Shown one piece after another: positions 1-5,412 of a stretch of DNA of 5,494 nucleotides. Location of the stretch: the NCBI GenBank assembly GCA_003452655.1, contig DMNR01000378.1, forward strand, positions 1 through 5,494, read 5' to 3'. This DNA is from Actinomycetota bacterium. GTDB lineage: Bacteria; Actinomycetota; Actinomycetes; S36-B12; UBA10799. The notes beneath the pieces were generated by a model. It did not search any database. It had not been told where the DNA came from and saw only the letters and a program-made list of their open reading frames with translations. The position numbers and the translations under genes were made by a program. Within the stretch, counting starts at the first letter, position 1, and each line of letters opens with the position of its first letter.

Positions 1-237
1 GAGGGTCTTGTTCGGCGCCATCACTAAGGTCGGGCGCTGCAATTTTTCGACCAGCCACGCCGTCGTCGCGCTCTTGCCAGTGCCAGTCGCACCTAACAGG
101 ACAACGTCCTTCTCGCCGGCCTCAATCCGTTTCGCAATCTCGGCAATGGCCGCAGGTTGATCTCCAGCAGGCTGGTACTCACTGATCACCTCGAACGGTG
201 CAACAGTTCTTTGTAGGTCAGTGATAGGGCGCGCCAT
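1..237 (-). CDS. uvrB: UvrABC excinuclease subunit B, N-terminal part (cut by window edge)
   Basis: Seen: the minus strand from the ATG at 237-235 reads 79 codons open to base 1. It begins [20 protein letters not shown], continues with [18 protein letters not shown], then a Walker A motif [10 protein letters not shown] at about residues 48-57, and ends at LVMAPNKTL. Known: this order (F-x-[VL]-x-S-x-Y-x-PAGDQP, then the P-loop, then the TLV-x-APNKTLA helicase motif Ia) is diagnostic of UvrB. UvrB is the damage-verifying helicase-like subunit of cytoplasmic nucleotide excision repair; it is loaded onto DNA by UvrA and recruits the nuclease UvrC. Family members are about 660-720 residues, so only about a tenth is present and the rest lies left of the window. 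The gene shares a strand with coaE and rpsA but is separated from coaE by the opposing ligase gene, so it needs its own promoter. I saw no LexA (SOS) box in the 121 bp upstream. Identification is very secure. Confidence 0.97.
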   Translation of the reverse strand, partial: MARPITDLQRTVAPFEVISEYQPAGDQPAAIAEIAKRIEAGEKDVVLLGATGTGKSATTAWLVEKLQRPTLVMAPNKTL

Positions 238-243
238 GGCCTA

Positions 244-249
244 ACCCTA
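244..249 (-). promoter_or_regulatory. Candidate -10 hexamer of uvrB (leaderless geometry)
   Basis: On the minus strand TAGGGT lies exactly six bases upstream of the uvrB ATG (TAGGGT-TAGGCC-ATG). It fits the actinobacterial -10 consensus TANNNT and would put the transcription start at or next to the A of ATG, giving a leaderless mRNA. No convincing -35 is seen at 16-18 bp. Alternatively, AGGG at 248-245 could act as a weak Shine-Dalgarno seven bases from the ATG, in which case the promoter lies further upstream. The sequence cannot decide between these. Confidence 0.35.
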
Positions 250-251
250 CG

Positions 252-275
252 TGGCGTCTATGACGCTCCACGCCA
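252..275. repeat. Nested inverted repeats in the uvrB/ligase divergent promoter region
   Basis: TGGCGT at 252-257 and ACGCCA at 270-275 form a perfect 6-bp inverted repeat. Overlapping it, GCGTC-TAT-GACGC at 254-266 is a perfect 5-bp dyad around a 3-base centre. The repeats sit just behind the putative uvrB -10, where a repressor or activator could bind. There is no T-run, so it does not look like a terminator. Operator function is inference only. Confidence 0.35.
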
Positions 276-346
276 TAGCTACAGGCCAGCTTGAGTAAGT
301 GCTGACTGCAGTGACGTGAAGCCATGCGTGACCCGAGCACCGTCGT

Positions 347-352
347 TATGGT
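347..352 (+). promoter_or_regulatory. Candidate -10 hexamer of the acyl-CoA ligase gene (leaderless geometry)
   Basis: TATGGT (TANNNT) is followed by six bases (GACGAC) and then the ATG at 359, so transcription would begin at the start codon. No Shine-Dalgarno sequence is visible upstream of this ATG, which agrees with leaderless translation, common in actinobacteria. The hexamer lies in the loop of a small dyad, GTCGT (342-346) and ACGAC (354-358). No good -35 is seen. Confidence 0.35.
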
Positions 353-358
353 GACGAC

Positions 359-1768
359 ATGTTGAGGCTGTCCGCTGAACAGGCCACCAGGGGTGCCCGA
401 AATGCGGCTGCCCGTCTCCAAAAGGCCCACGTTTCTCAGGGTGATCGCGTAGCGTTCTGTGTCCAGATCCCGCAGGACCCGGTCCGTAGCGCTTTCGAAC
501 AGTCGCTACTCCTCCAAACGGTTTGGGGAGCACTCCGAATCGGTGCAATTCCGGTCATGGTTAACCCGCAGTTACCGTCGGCCGAGGCGAGCGCGCAAGT
601 CATTGACTGCGACTCAAAGATGTCGATCACCACAGCTGCTGCACTGAATGAATTGGTCTCCGAAGCAAGCACGGTCGGCTCGGCAGACTCAGAATCATTT
701 GCTGCGCGCCCGATGCACTACACCTCGGGCACGACCGGACTGGCCAAGGGCGTGTGGACTGGGTTCCTCGCACCCGACCAAATCGCCCGATGGTGGGCAG
801 ACGAGCAGGACCAATGGGGGTTCGACAGCTCCGACGTGACCCTGGTGCATGGACCACTGTCGAGTTCGGCCCCCTTGCGGTATTCACTGCTGGTGTTGGC
901 GGCCGGTGGTGACGTGCTCCTTCCCGGCAAATTCGATCCTCACGCCATTGCATCGGCACTTGCCACCGAAAAGCCCACAACTGCGTTCACCGTTCCCAGT
1001 CACTGGCAACGCCTGTTCGCGCTCGATTCGCTGCCAGCATCGCCGTACAGGTTGGTCGCCCACGCCGGATCGGCCTGTCCCCCGAAACTCAAACGCCGAC
1101 TCCATGAGTGGGCCGGAGCAAAGTCGGTATGGGAGTTCTACGGGTCGACCGAGGGACAGTTCGCGGCATGTTCAGGACTCGACTGGGAGTCCCGGCCGGG
1201 CACGCTTGGACTCGCACGGCAAGGCCGCCGACTCTTCACCGAGAACGACGTCATCTGGTGTGAGACACCGGACTACTCTCGCTTCGAGTATTGGCGGGAT
1301 CCTCAAAAAACCGCCGGAGCCTGGAAACGCACCCCAAATGGTGGTTCCGCATTCACCGTCGGCGACCTCGGTCGCCTTGATGAAGATGGATACCTCTACC
1401 TCGATGGCCGCCGCGAAGACTTGGTCATTACGGGCGGTATGAATGTGTACCCAGCGCACGTCGAGGCTGTGTTGTCGACGATCGAAGGTGTTGAAGAAGT
1501 CGCGGTCTTCGGGGTCGATGACGACGTTTGGGGTCAGCGCGTGTCTGCTGTCGTGGTTGGCTCAGCATCTGACGAACTGATCGCCACAGTCGCGGCCGCT
1601 CACTTAGCGGGCTATCAGCGACCAAAATCGATCTATCGGCTCGCCGAGATTCCCCGCAATGCGATGGGAAAGATTCAGCGGCTCGATTTGCCTCAATATC
1701 TTGCAAATCGACCCGAGGTCACGAAGTCAGGTAAGTCCGGCCCACAGCGCATCGACCTGATCAGCTAA
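359..1768 (+). CDS. ANL-superfamily acyl-/aryl-CoA ligase (AMP-binding enzyme), 469 aa
   Basis: Seen: the signature motifs of adenylate-forming enzymes occur in order. They are the P-loop YTSGTTGLAKG (residues 121-131), HGPLSSSAPLRYS (164-176), YGSTEG (261-266), GDLGRLDEDGYLYLDGR (335-351), the hinge and A8 region REDLVITGGMNVYPAHVEAVL split around 352-372, and PRNAMGKIQR with the catalytic lysine at about 438. Known: such enzymes adenylate a carboxylate with ATP and pass it to CoA. The Y-S/A-APLRY-like segment, the E-x-YG-[AS]-TEG segment and the C-terminal GYQRPKS...PRNAMGK region resemble FadD-type acyl-CoA synthetases more than peptide-synthetase domains. No carrier-protein domain follows. 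Substrate cannot be predicted. Start: the ATG at 359 is the only start after the in-frame TGA at 329-331. The N-terminus is short, entering directly at the L-[TS]-x-x-x-L helix region, and 469 aa is below the usual 500-550. The last 13 codons plus stop overlap coaE on the other strand. All catalytic motifs look intact. Confidence 0.9.
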   Translation: MLRLSAEQATRGARNAAARLQKAHVSQGDRVAFCVQIPQDPVRSAFEQSLLLQTVWGALRIGAIPVMVNPQLPSAEASAQVIDCDSKMSITTAAALNELVSEASTVGSADSESFAARPMHYTSGTTGLAKGVWTGFLAPDQIARWWADEQDQWGFDSSDVTLVHGPLSSSAPLRYSLLVLAAGGDVLLPGKFDPHAIASALATEKPTTAFTVPSHWQRLFALDSLPASPYRLVAHAGSACPPKLKRRLHEWAGAKSVWEFYGSTEGQFAACSGLDWESRPGTLGLARQGRRLFTENDVIWCETPDYSRFEYWRDPQKTAGAWKRTPNGGSAFTVGDLGRLDEDGYLYLDGRREDLVITGGMNVYPAHVEAVLSTIEGVEEVAVFGVDDDVWGQRVSAVVVGSASDELIATVAAAHLAGYQRPKSIYRLAEIPRNAMGKIQRLDLPQYLANRPEVTKSGKSGPQRIDLIS

Positions 1769-2314
1769 CTCACCAGGAGTCGTCGAGTTGTCCAGCACTG
1801 TGTCGGCAACCGCCAGGCGCTGCTCGCGCGTTGCCTGAGCACCAATGCGCGCCCGGGCATCCTGCTCCGTGAGTCCTCGGTGCACCAGGCGCTGCACCCG
1901 AACCTCGTCAGGGCAATCGACCACAACAACGTGGTCGTACCCGGAGGCGAGTCCAAGTTCGACCAGCAACGGAACGTCGTGCACGATCACTTGGCCAGGG
2001 GCAGCCTGTTCATAGCGCAGATGCGTGAGGGCAGCGATACGCGGATGGGTGATTGCATCCAACCGCGCTCGCTCATCGGGATCAGCAAATACGATCCCCG
2101 CCAACTCCTGGCGATTGAGCGAGCCATCCGCGTGAAGTATCCCCACACCGAAATGGTCGACCAGCGCTGCCAAGCCGTCGGCTCCGGGAGCAACAACCTC
2201 GCGAGCTATCGCGTCGGCGTCAACGACGAACGCTCCATGCTCAGCAAGTAGCCGGGCAACGGTCGACTTGCCCGAGCCAATCCCACCGGTGAGGCCAACG
2301 CGCAGATTCGCCAT
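1727..2314 (-). CDS. coaE: Dephospho-CoA kinase, 195 aa
   Basis: Seen: a complete 195-codon frame opens with LRVGLTGGIGSGKSTVARLL, containing the Walker A motif GGIGSGKS (residues 10-17). It is followed by VVDADAIAREV (31-40), HPRI (90-93), VHDVPLLVEL (111-120), the lid-region RIGAQATREQRL (156-167) and LDNS (174-177). Known: these are the CoaE motifs. The enzyme phosphorylates the ribose 3'-OH of dephospho-CoA with ATP, the last step of cytoplasmic CoA synthesis. The length is that of single-domain CoaE; it lacks the C-terminal GrpB/UPF0157 domain that gives M. tuberculosis CoaE about 407 residues. The gene follows rpsA after 30 nt and is in the same frame, so the rpsA TAA is its upstream in-frame stop and ATG 2314 is the only ordinary start. 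A GAGGT lies about 20 nt upstream, too far for a standard ribosome binding site, so translation may depend on coupling to rpsA (inference). Its last 14 codons, stop included, overlap the ligase gene tail to tail. Confidence 0.97.
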   Translation of the reverse strand: MANLRVGLTGGIGSGKSTVARLLAEHGAFVVDADAIAREVVAPGADGLAALVDHFGVGILHADGSLNRQELAGIVFADPDERARLDAITHPRIAALTHLRYEQAAPGQVIVHDVPLLVELGLASGYDHVVVVDCPDEVRVQRLVHRGLTEQDARARIGAQATREQRLAVADTVLDNSTTPGELADQVDALWAGLT

Positions 2315-2344
2315 CTTGCTACGCGCGTCGATGACCTCGTGCGT

Positions 2345-3826
2345 TTAGTTGTCGCTGCCGGCAAGCTTGTCGCGCAGCGCCTGAAGGGCCTCATTGGTAT
2401 CGCTACCGAGGGCACCTTCGGCGTCGTCGCCAGCTTCGCTTGAGTAGCCACCTGCTGGCGCTTCGCCCGCTTCTTCGGCTGCCTCAGCGTCGGCCTTCTT
2501 GGCCTCATCGATCTGGCTCTTGTGCTGTTCCCAGCGCGCGAAGGCGTCGTTGTACTGACGCTCCCACTCTGCGCGTTGGTCTTCGAAGCCTTCCTTCCAC
2601 TCACCGGTGTTGGGGTCAAAGCCCTCCGGACCGATGTATGCGCCGGCCTCGTCGTAGCTCGCGGGCATTCCGTATAGATAGGGATCGAACTCGTCGACTG
2701 CATCCGTACCAGAATCGTTTGCCTGCTTGAGTGACAACGAGATCCGACGGCGCTCGAGATCGATGTCAATAACCTTTACGAAGATCTCGTCATCAACCGT
2801 GACGACCTGCTCAGGCATCTCGACGTGGCGTTCTGCCAGTTCGGAAATGTGCACGAGGCCTTCAATGCCATCTTCTACACGCACAAACGCACCGAACGGA
2901 ACGAGCTTGGTCACGCGGCCTGGGACAACCTGACCCATCGCGTGGGTACGGGCGAACTGTTGCCACGGATCTTCCTGAGTGGCCTTGAGCGACAGGGAAA
3001 CGCGCTCGCGATCCATGTCAACGTCGAGAACCTCAACGGTGACCTCAGTGCCAACCTCGACAACTTCGCTTGGGTGATCGATGTGCTTCCACGACAGCTC
3101 GGAAACGTGCACGAGGCCGTCTACGCCACCAAGGTCAACGAATGCACCGAAGTTGACGATGGAGCTGACAACACCGCTGCGGACCTGACCCTTTTGGAGC
3201 TGGTTGAGGAAGTCATGACGTACCTGCGACTGCGTCTGTTCCAGCCACGCACGGCGGGAGAGGACGACGTTGTTGCGGTTCTTATCCAGCTCGATGATCT
3301 TCGCCTCGATCTCGCTGCCCACATATGGCTGCAGGTCGCGCACTCGGCGCATCTCAACGAGTGATGCAGGCAGGAAGCCGCGCAGTCCGATGTCGAGAAT
3401 GAGTCCACCCTTGACAACCTCGATGACGCTTCCCTTGACCACACCATCGGCTTCTTTGATTGCCTCAATGTCTCCCCAGGCCCGCTCGTACTGTGCGCGC
3501 TTCTTGGAAAGGATCAGTCGACCGTCTTTGTCTTCCTTCTGAAGTACAAGAGCTTCGACCTCATCACCCACGGAAACGACCTGGTTGGGGTCGACATCGT
3601 GCTTGATGGAAAGTTCGCGACTCGGAATCACACCTTCGGTCTTGTAGCCGATGTCGAGAAGGACTTCGTCGCGGTCAACCTTGACGATGGTTCCTTCGAC
3701 GATGTCTCCGTCATTGAAGTACTTAATGGTCGCATCGATGGCTGCCAGAAGGGCTGCCTCGTCGCCGATGTCATTGATGGCGATGCTGCGGGGTGCTGTT
3801 GGTACTGCGTTATCGGTTGCGGTCAT
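2345..3826 (-). CDS. rpsA: 30S ribosomal protein S1, 493 aa, four S1 domains
   Basis: Seen: four S1 RNA-binding (OB-fold) repeats at about residues 39-109, 126-193, 211-282 and 297-368. Repeats 3 and 4 carry the classical pattern G-x-V-x-x-[IL]-V-x-FGAFV...G-[VI]-[DE]-GLVH-[VI]-SEL and end in R-[VI]-SLSLK. A charged tail (369-493) follows, with FDPYLYGMPASYDEAGAYIG, GFDPNTGEWKEGFEDQRAEW, a stretch of probable coiled helix, and an Ala/Glu/Gly-rich acidic end. Known: S1 binds mRNA upstream of the start codon and holds it on the 30S subunit. Actinobacterial S1 has four repeats and about 480-500 residues, against six repeats and 557 residues in E. coli. The repeats show at DNA level: TCGGAAAYGTGCACGAGGCC occurs at 2841-2860 and 3099-3118 with one difference, where both encode GLVH-[VI]-SE. 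Start ATG 3826 has GGAG 11 nt upstream. The gene leads an apparent rpsA-coaE transcription unit and has a long, structured upstream region. Confidence 0.98.
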   Translation of the reverse strand: MTATDNAVPTAPRSIAINDIGDEAALLAAIDATIKYFNDGDIVEGTIVKVDRDEVLLDIGYKTEGVIPSRELSIKHDVDPNQVVSVGDEVEALVLQKEDKDGRLILSKKRAQYERAWGDIEAIKEADGVVKGSVIEVVKGGLILDIGLRGFLPASLVEMRRVRDLQPYVGSEIEAKIIELDKNRNNVVLSRRAWLEQTQSQVRHDFLNQLQKGQVRSGVVSSIVNFGAFVDLGGVDGLVHVSELSWKHIDHPSEVVEVGTEVTVEVLDVDMDRERVSLSLKATQEDPWQQFARTHAMGQVVPGRVTKLVPFGAFVRVEDGIEGLVHISELAERHVEMPEQVVTVDDEIFVKVIDIDLERRRISLSLKQANDSGTDAVDEFDPYLYGMPASYDEAGAYIGPEGFDPNTGEWKEGFEDQRAEWERQYNDAFARWEQHKSQIDEAKKADAEAAEEAGEAPAGGYSSEAGDDAEGALGSDTNEALQALRDKLAGSDN

Positions 3827-3837
3827 GGAGGAAAAGA

Positions 3838-3841
3838 CTCC
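3838..3841 (-). promoter_or_regulatory. rpsA Shine-Dalgarno core, possibly occluded
   Basis: On the minus strand GGAG (3841-3838) lies 11 nt before the ATG at 3826, slightly longer than the usual spacing. The bases directly before the ATG are CTCC (3830-3827), complementary to this GGAG, so GGAG-TCTTTTC-CTCC can form a small hairpin that hides the site. A second alternative pairs CCGGG (3890-3886) with CCCGG (3844-3840), covering half of the core. Both are short stems and regulation is inferred. Confidence 0.45.
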
Positions 3842-3845
3842 GGGT

Positions 3846-3886
3846 GGACATAGTTCTTGTTGCGGACACAGTTACCCCTTGTTCGC
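3846..3886 (-). repeat. Tandem imperfect repeat in the rpsA leader
   Basis: On the plus strand copy 1 is GGACATAGTTCTTGTTGC (3846-3863). Copy 2 follows with no gap as GGACACAGTT-ACCC-CTTGTT-CGC (3864-3886). Apart from a 4-base insertion and one T/C change, the two 16-base units match. In the rpsA mRNA sense the unit reads AACAAG-(0 or 4 nt)-AACTRTGTCC, and the array ends five bases upstream of the Shine-Dalgarno core. It may be a protein-binding site or a local duplication; no function can be assigned from sequence. Confidence 0.6.
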
Positions 3887-3947
3887 CCGGTTGGATGTGC
3901 GGCGAAAGTCATGCACCGCGACGAAGAACCCTGCTGGAAGAACACGT

Positions 3948-3975
3948 GACCTGCTCCTGTGAGGAAACGCAGGAC
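3948..3975 (-). promoter_or_regulatory. Hairpin in the rpsA upstream leader
   Basis: CCTGC (3950-3954) pairs with GCAGG (3969-3973), and inside it TCCT (3955-3958) pairs with AGGA (3962-3965) around the 3-base loop GTG, leaving a 3-base bulge at 3966-3968. Beyond an A/A mismatch two more pairs (3947-3948 with 3975-3976) are possible. If transcription starts near 3983, this nine- to eleven-pair stem would lie about 10 nt from the 5' end of the rpsA mRNA. There is no T-run, so it is not a standard terminator. Confidence 0.45.
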
Positions 3976-3989
3976 AACTGCAAGTTACG

Positions 3990-4018
3990 AGGGTAGCCGA
4001 TGGAGCCTCGGAACCCAA
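3990..4018 (-). promoter_or_regulatory. Candidate rpsA promoter
   Basis: On the minus strand TTGGGT (4018-4013) is followed by a 17-bp spacer and TACCCT (3995-3990). The -35 shares TTG with TTGACA, the -10 fits the actinobacterial TANNNT consensus, and the spacing is ideal for the housekeeping sigma factor. Transcription would start near 3983, giving an rpsA 5' leader of about 157 nt that contains the hairpin and the tandem repeat. Such hexamers occur by chance at moderate rates, so this is a candidate only. Confidence 0.4.
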
Positions 4019-4132
4019 GACCTGGCCCATCAGACTCACAATCACGGCCGACTCGGCACACCTAGTGACTGAGGAGTTGCGAATCTCAGGACTTTCCGCG
4101 CTGACCTGCCGACCCATTGGCGAGCCCACGTT

Positions 4133-4138
4133 TAGGCT
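4133..4138 (+). promoter_or_regulatory. Candidate -10 hexamer of the flippase gene
   Basis: TAGGCT fits TANNNT and would start transcription near 4145, leaving a leader of about 11 nt that just includes the Shine-Dalgarno at 4147-4151. No convincing -35 lies 16-18 bp upstream, so confidence is low. Confidence 0.22.
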
Positions 4139-4146
4139 GTCATCTC

Positions 4147-4151
4147 GGAGG
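4147..4151 (+). promoter_or_regulatory. Ribosome binding site that fixes the flippase start
   Basis: GGAGG at 4147-4151 is four bases upstream of ATG 4156. It favours this ATG over the in-frame TTG at 4117, which has no such site and would add 13 residues (LASPRLGCHLGGR-like) not expected at the N-terminus of this family. Confidence 0.75.
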
Positions 4152-4155
4152 ACGA

Positions 4156-5412
4156 ATGGCAATCAGCAATACCAACACCAGTTCGACGCGCTCGACGATT
4201 CAATCGTCGACTGTCCGCGGAGCTGCGATGGTGGCGATCGGTCTCGGCGTCGGCCAGGTTTTCGCGTACCTGCTGAGCCTCGCCGCGGCCCGAATGCTCG
4301 GTCCGGACAACTACGGCATCTTCGGATCGATGCTCGCGCTGCTTATGGTTGGCAGCGTCTTGACATTGGGCATCCAGGCTGCCGGTGCCCGGCGAATTGT
4401 CCTCACACCGACGGCAGACCGATCTCACGTCGGGCTCGGCGTCGTTCGATCTGCTGCTTGGGCAGCTCTTGCCGTGACGGTCGGCACCATTGCGATCTCT
4501 CCAGCCATCAGTTGGCTACTCCACCTTGATGGGGTCTTAGCCGTCATCGTGGTCGCACTGAATTTAGCGCCGCTCACCTGGTCGGGAAGCCTTCTCGGCG
4601 TCACCCAGGGTCGGGAACGAAACGCCCGACTGGCCGCTGTTTACGCGATCGTCGGCGTTGGCCGTGCGATCGGTGGAATTGCTGTCGTCGTGACGACAAA
4701 GTCGATTGTGCTGACTCTGCTGGCCATGGCGGTCGGGGCAGCCATCGCCGTGGCCATCTCCTGGCTCATCACCAAACCACTGGTGAGCGCTCCCGCGATG
4801 AAGCTCAGTCATTTTCGAGGCGACGTCGTACATGCCACCCACGCGCTGTTCGCGCTTTTTGTTCTCACAAACCTCGATGTTCTCCTTGCACGCCACTTCT
4901 TGCCGCCAGCTCAAGCCGGTATGTATGCCGCCGGGGCTGTGGTCACCAAGGTCGCTTTTTGGCTACCGCAATTTGTGGCAACCGTGGCCTACCCGCGTCT
5001 TGCGGACCACCGACGTTCGCAAACCCTCGCCAAGGCAGCTGCGGCGGTGGCGGGCATCGGGCTGCTGTCAATCGCATTCGTTGCGCTTGTCCCTGGCCTA
5101 GTTGTGGCCTTGATCGGCGGTGCCGCCTACGACGAACTGACCAGCGAAGTCTGGATCTTCGCCGCAATCGGTGCGGCATACGCGATTGCTCAGTTCCTGC
5201 TGTACAGCCAAATCGCTGCCAGCAAGCGGGCCGCGATCGCCGTCTTGTGGATCGCTACCGCAACGCTCGTAATTCTTGTGTGGCTGTTTCATTCCTCCGT
5301 GCTCCAGATCGCACTCGTCGTGTTGTGCGTCGCTTGCGTCTTGGCCTTGATCGGAATTGTCGAACTGCTGATAGAGCGATCGCGGGAGCCAAGGGTAGTT
5401 GCCCATGCGTAG
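4156..5412 (+). CDS. MOP-superfamily polysaccharide flippase (Wzx/RfbX-like), 418 aa
   Basis: Seen: an almost wholly hydrophobic protein with about twelve probable membrane helices, near residues 22-45, 53-75, 97-117, 126-148, 159-180, 183-205, 227-247, 256-279, 293-320, 330-352, 358-378 and 382-406. The N-terminal 20 residues are Ser/Thr/Asn-rich, with no cleavable signal. Two family-like segments stand out: AARMLGPDNYGIFGSM (44-59), matching the [LA]-R-x-LGP-x-x-YG-x-F block after helix 1, and NLDVLLARHFLPPAQAGMYA (239-258) followed by LPQFVATVAYPRLAD (270-284). Known: these are typical of polysaccharide biosynthesis/O-antigen flippases, which move undecaprenyl-linked sugar repeat units from the inner to the outer face of the membrane. 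The N- and C-terminal halves each contribute six helices. The short tail RSREPRVVAHA would be cytoplasmic. The stop codon overlaps a probable downstream gene, suggesting an operon of surface-glycan genes to the right. Its cargo cannot be predicted; a MurJ role is unlikely because actinobacterial MurJ is usually longer. Confidence 0.82.
   Translation: MAISNTNTSSTRSTIQSSTVRGAAMVAIGLGVGQVFAYLLSLAAARMLGPDNYGIFGSMLALLMVGSVLTLGIQAAGARRIVLTPTADRSHVGLGVVRSAAWAALAVTVGTIAISPAISWLLHLDGVLAVIVVALNLAPLTWSGSLLGVTQGRERNARLAAVYAIVGVGRAIGGIAVVVTTKSIVLTLLAMAVGAAIAVAISWLITKPLVSAPAMKLSHFRGDVVHATHALFALFVLTNLDVLLARHFLPPAQAGMYAAGAVVTKVAFWLPQFVATVAYPRLADHRRSQTLAKAAAAVAGIGLLSIAFVALVPGLVVALIGGAAYDELTSEVWIFAAIGAAYAIAQFLLYSQIAASKRAAIAVLWIATATLVILVWLFHSSVLQIALVVLCVACVLALIGIVELLIERSREPRVVAHA
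5391..5395 (+). promoter_or_regulatory. Shine-Dalgarno for the probable downstream gene
   Basis: AAGGG at 5391-5395, inside the last codons of the flippase gene, lies nine bases before the ATG at 5405. It supports that ATG as a coupled start rather than the ATG at 5421, which has no purine-rich site nearby. Confidence 0.4.

Larger units (their letters stand above)
3827..4155. other. Divergent non-coding region between rpsA and the flippase gene (329 bp)
   Basis: No credible gene is present. The longest frame, on the minus strand across 3872-4162, has no Shine-Dalgarno, no recognisable motif and a composition unlike its neighbours. The rpsA half (3827-4018) holds a candidate promoter, a hairpin, a 7-base direct repeat GAAGAAC (3923-3929 and 3937-3943), the tandem repeat and the ribosome binding site. 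The middle (about 4020-4130) shows nothing I can name. The right end holds a TANNNT hexamer and the Shine-Dalgarno of the flippase gene. No tRNA or terminator with a T-run was seen. Confidence 0.75.

Noticed and set aside
191..210. TCGAAC followed by GTTCT inside the uvrB start region, resembling an SOS LexA box
   Set aside because: The half-sites are nine bases apart, whereas actinobacterial LexA boxes have about four, and the sequence lies within codons of uvrB rather than upstream.
849..1442. A 197-codon plus-strand frame inside the ligase gene
   Set aside because: It overlaps the ligase frame that carries every ANL motif, and its own translation is Arg/Pro/Ser-rich with no family pattern.
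2206..2769. A 187-codon minus-strand frame over the rpsA 3' end and the coaE start
   Set aside because: It is out of frame with two certain genes and is Thr/Arg/Pro-rich low-complexity sequence, typical of a shifted reading of coding DNA.
2825..3364. A 179-codon plus-strand frame opposite rpsA with an internal repeat (FGNVHEAF, LGNVHEAV)
   Set aside because: It is the antisense shadow of rpsA; its internal repeat simply mirrors the GLVH-[VI]-SEL segments of S1 domains 3 and 4.
4117..4155. TTG start 13 codons upstream for the flippase
   Set aside because: ATG 4156 has GGAGG four bases upstream, while TTG 4117 has no such site and the added residues are not flippase-like.
3872..4162. A 96-codon minus-strand frame in the rpsA-flippase intergenic region
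   Set aside because: No ribosome binding site, no motif, and it would cover the flippase Shine-Dalgarno and the rpsA leader signals; non-coding is more likely.
4685..4698. GTCGTCGTGACGAC palindrome within the flippase gene, sharing half-sites with the dyad at 342-358
   Set aside because: It encodes ordinary Val-Val-Val-Thr-Thr codons in a membrane helix; a five-base match in GC-rich coding DNA is expected by chance.
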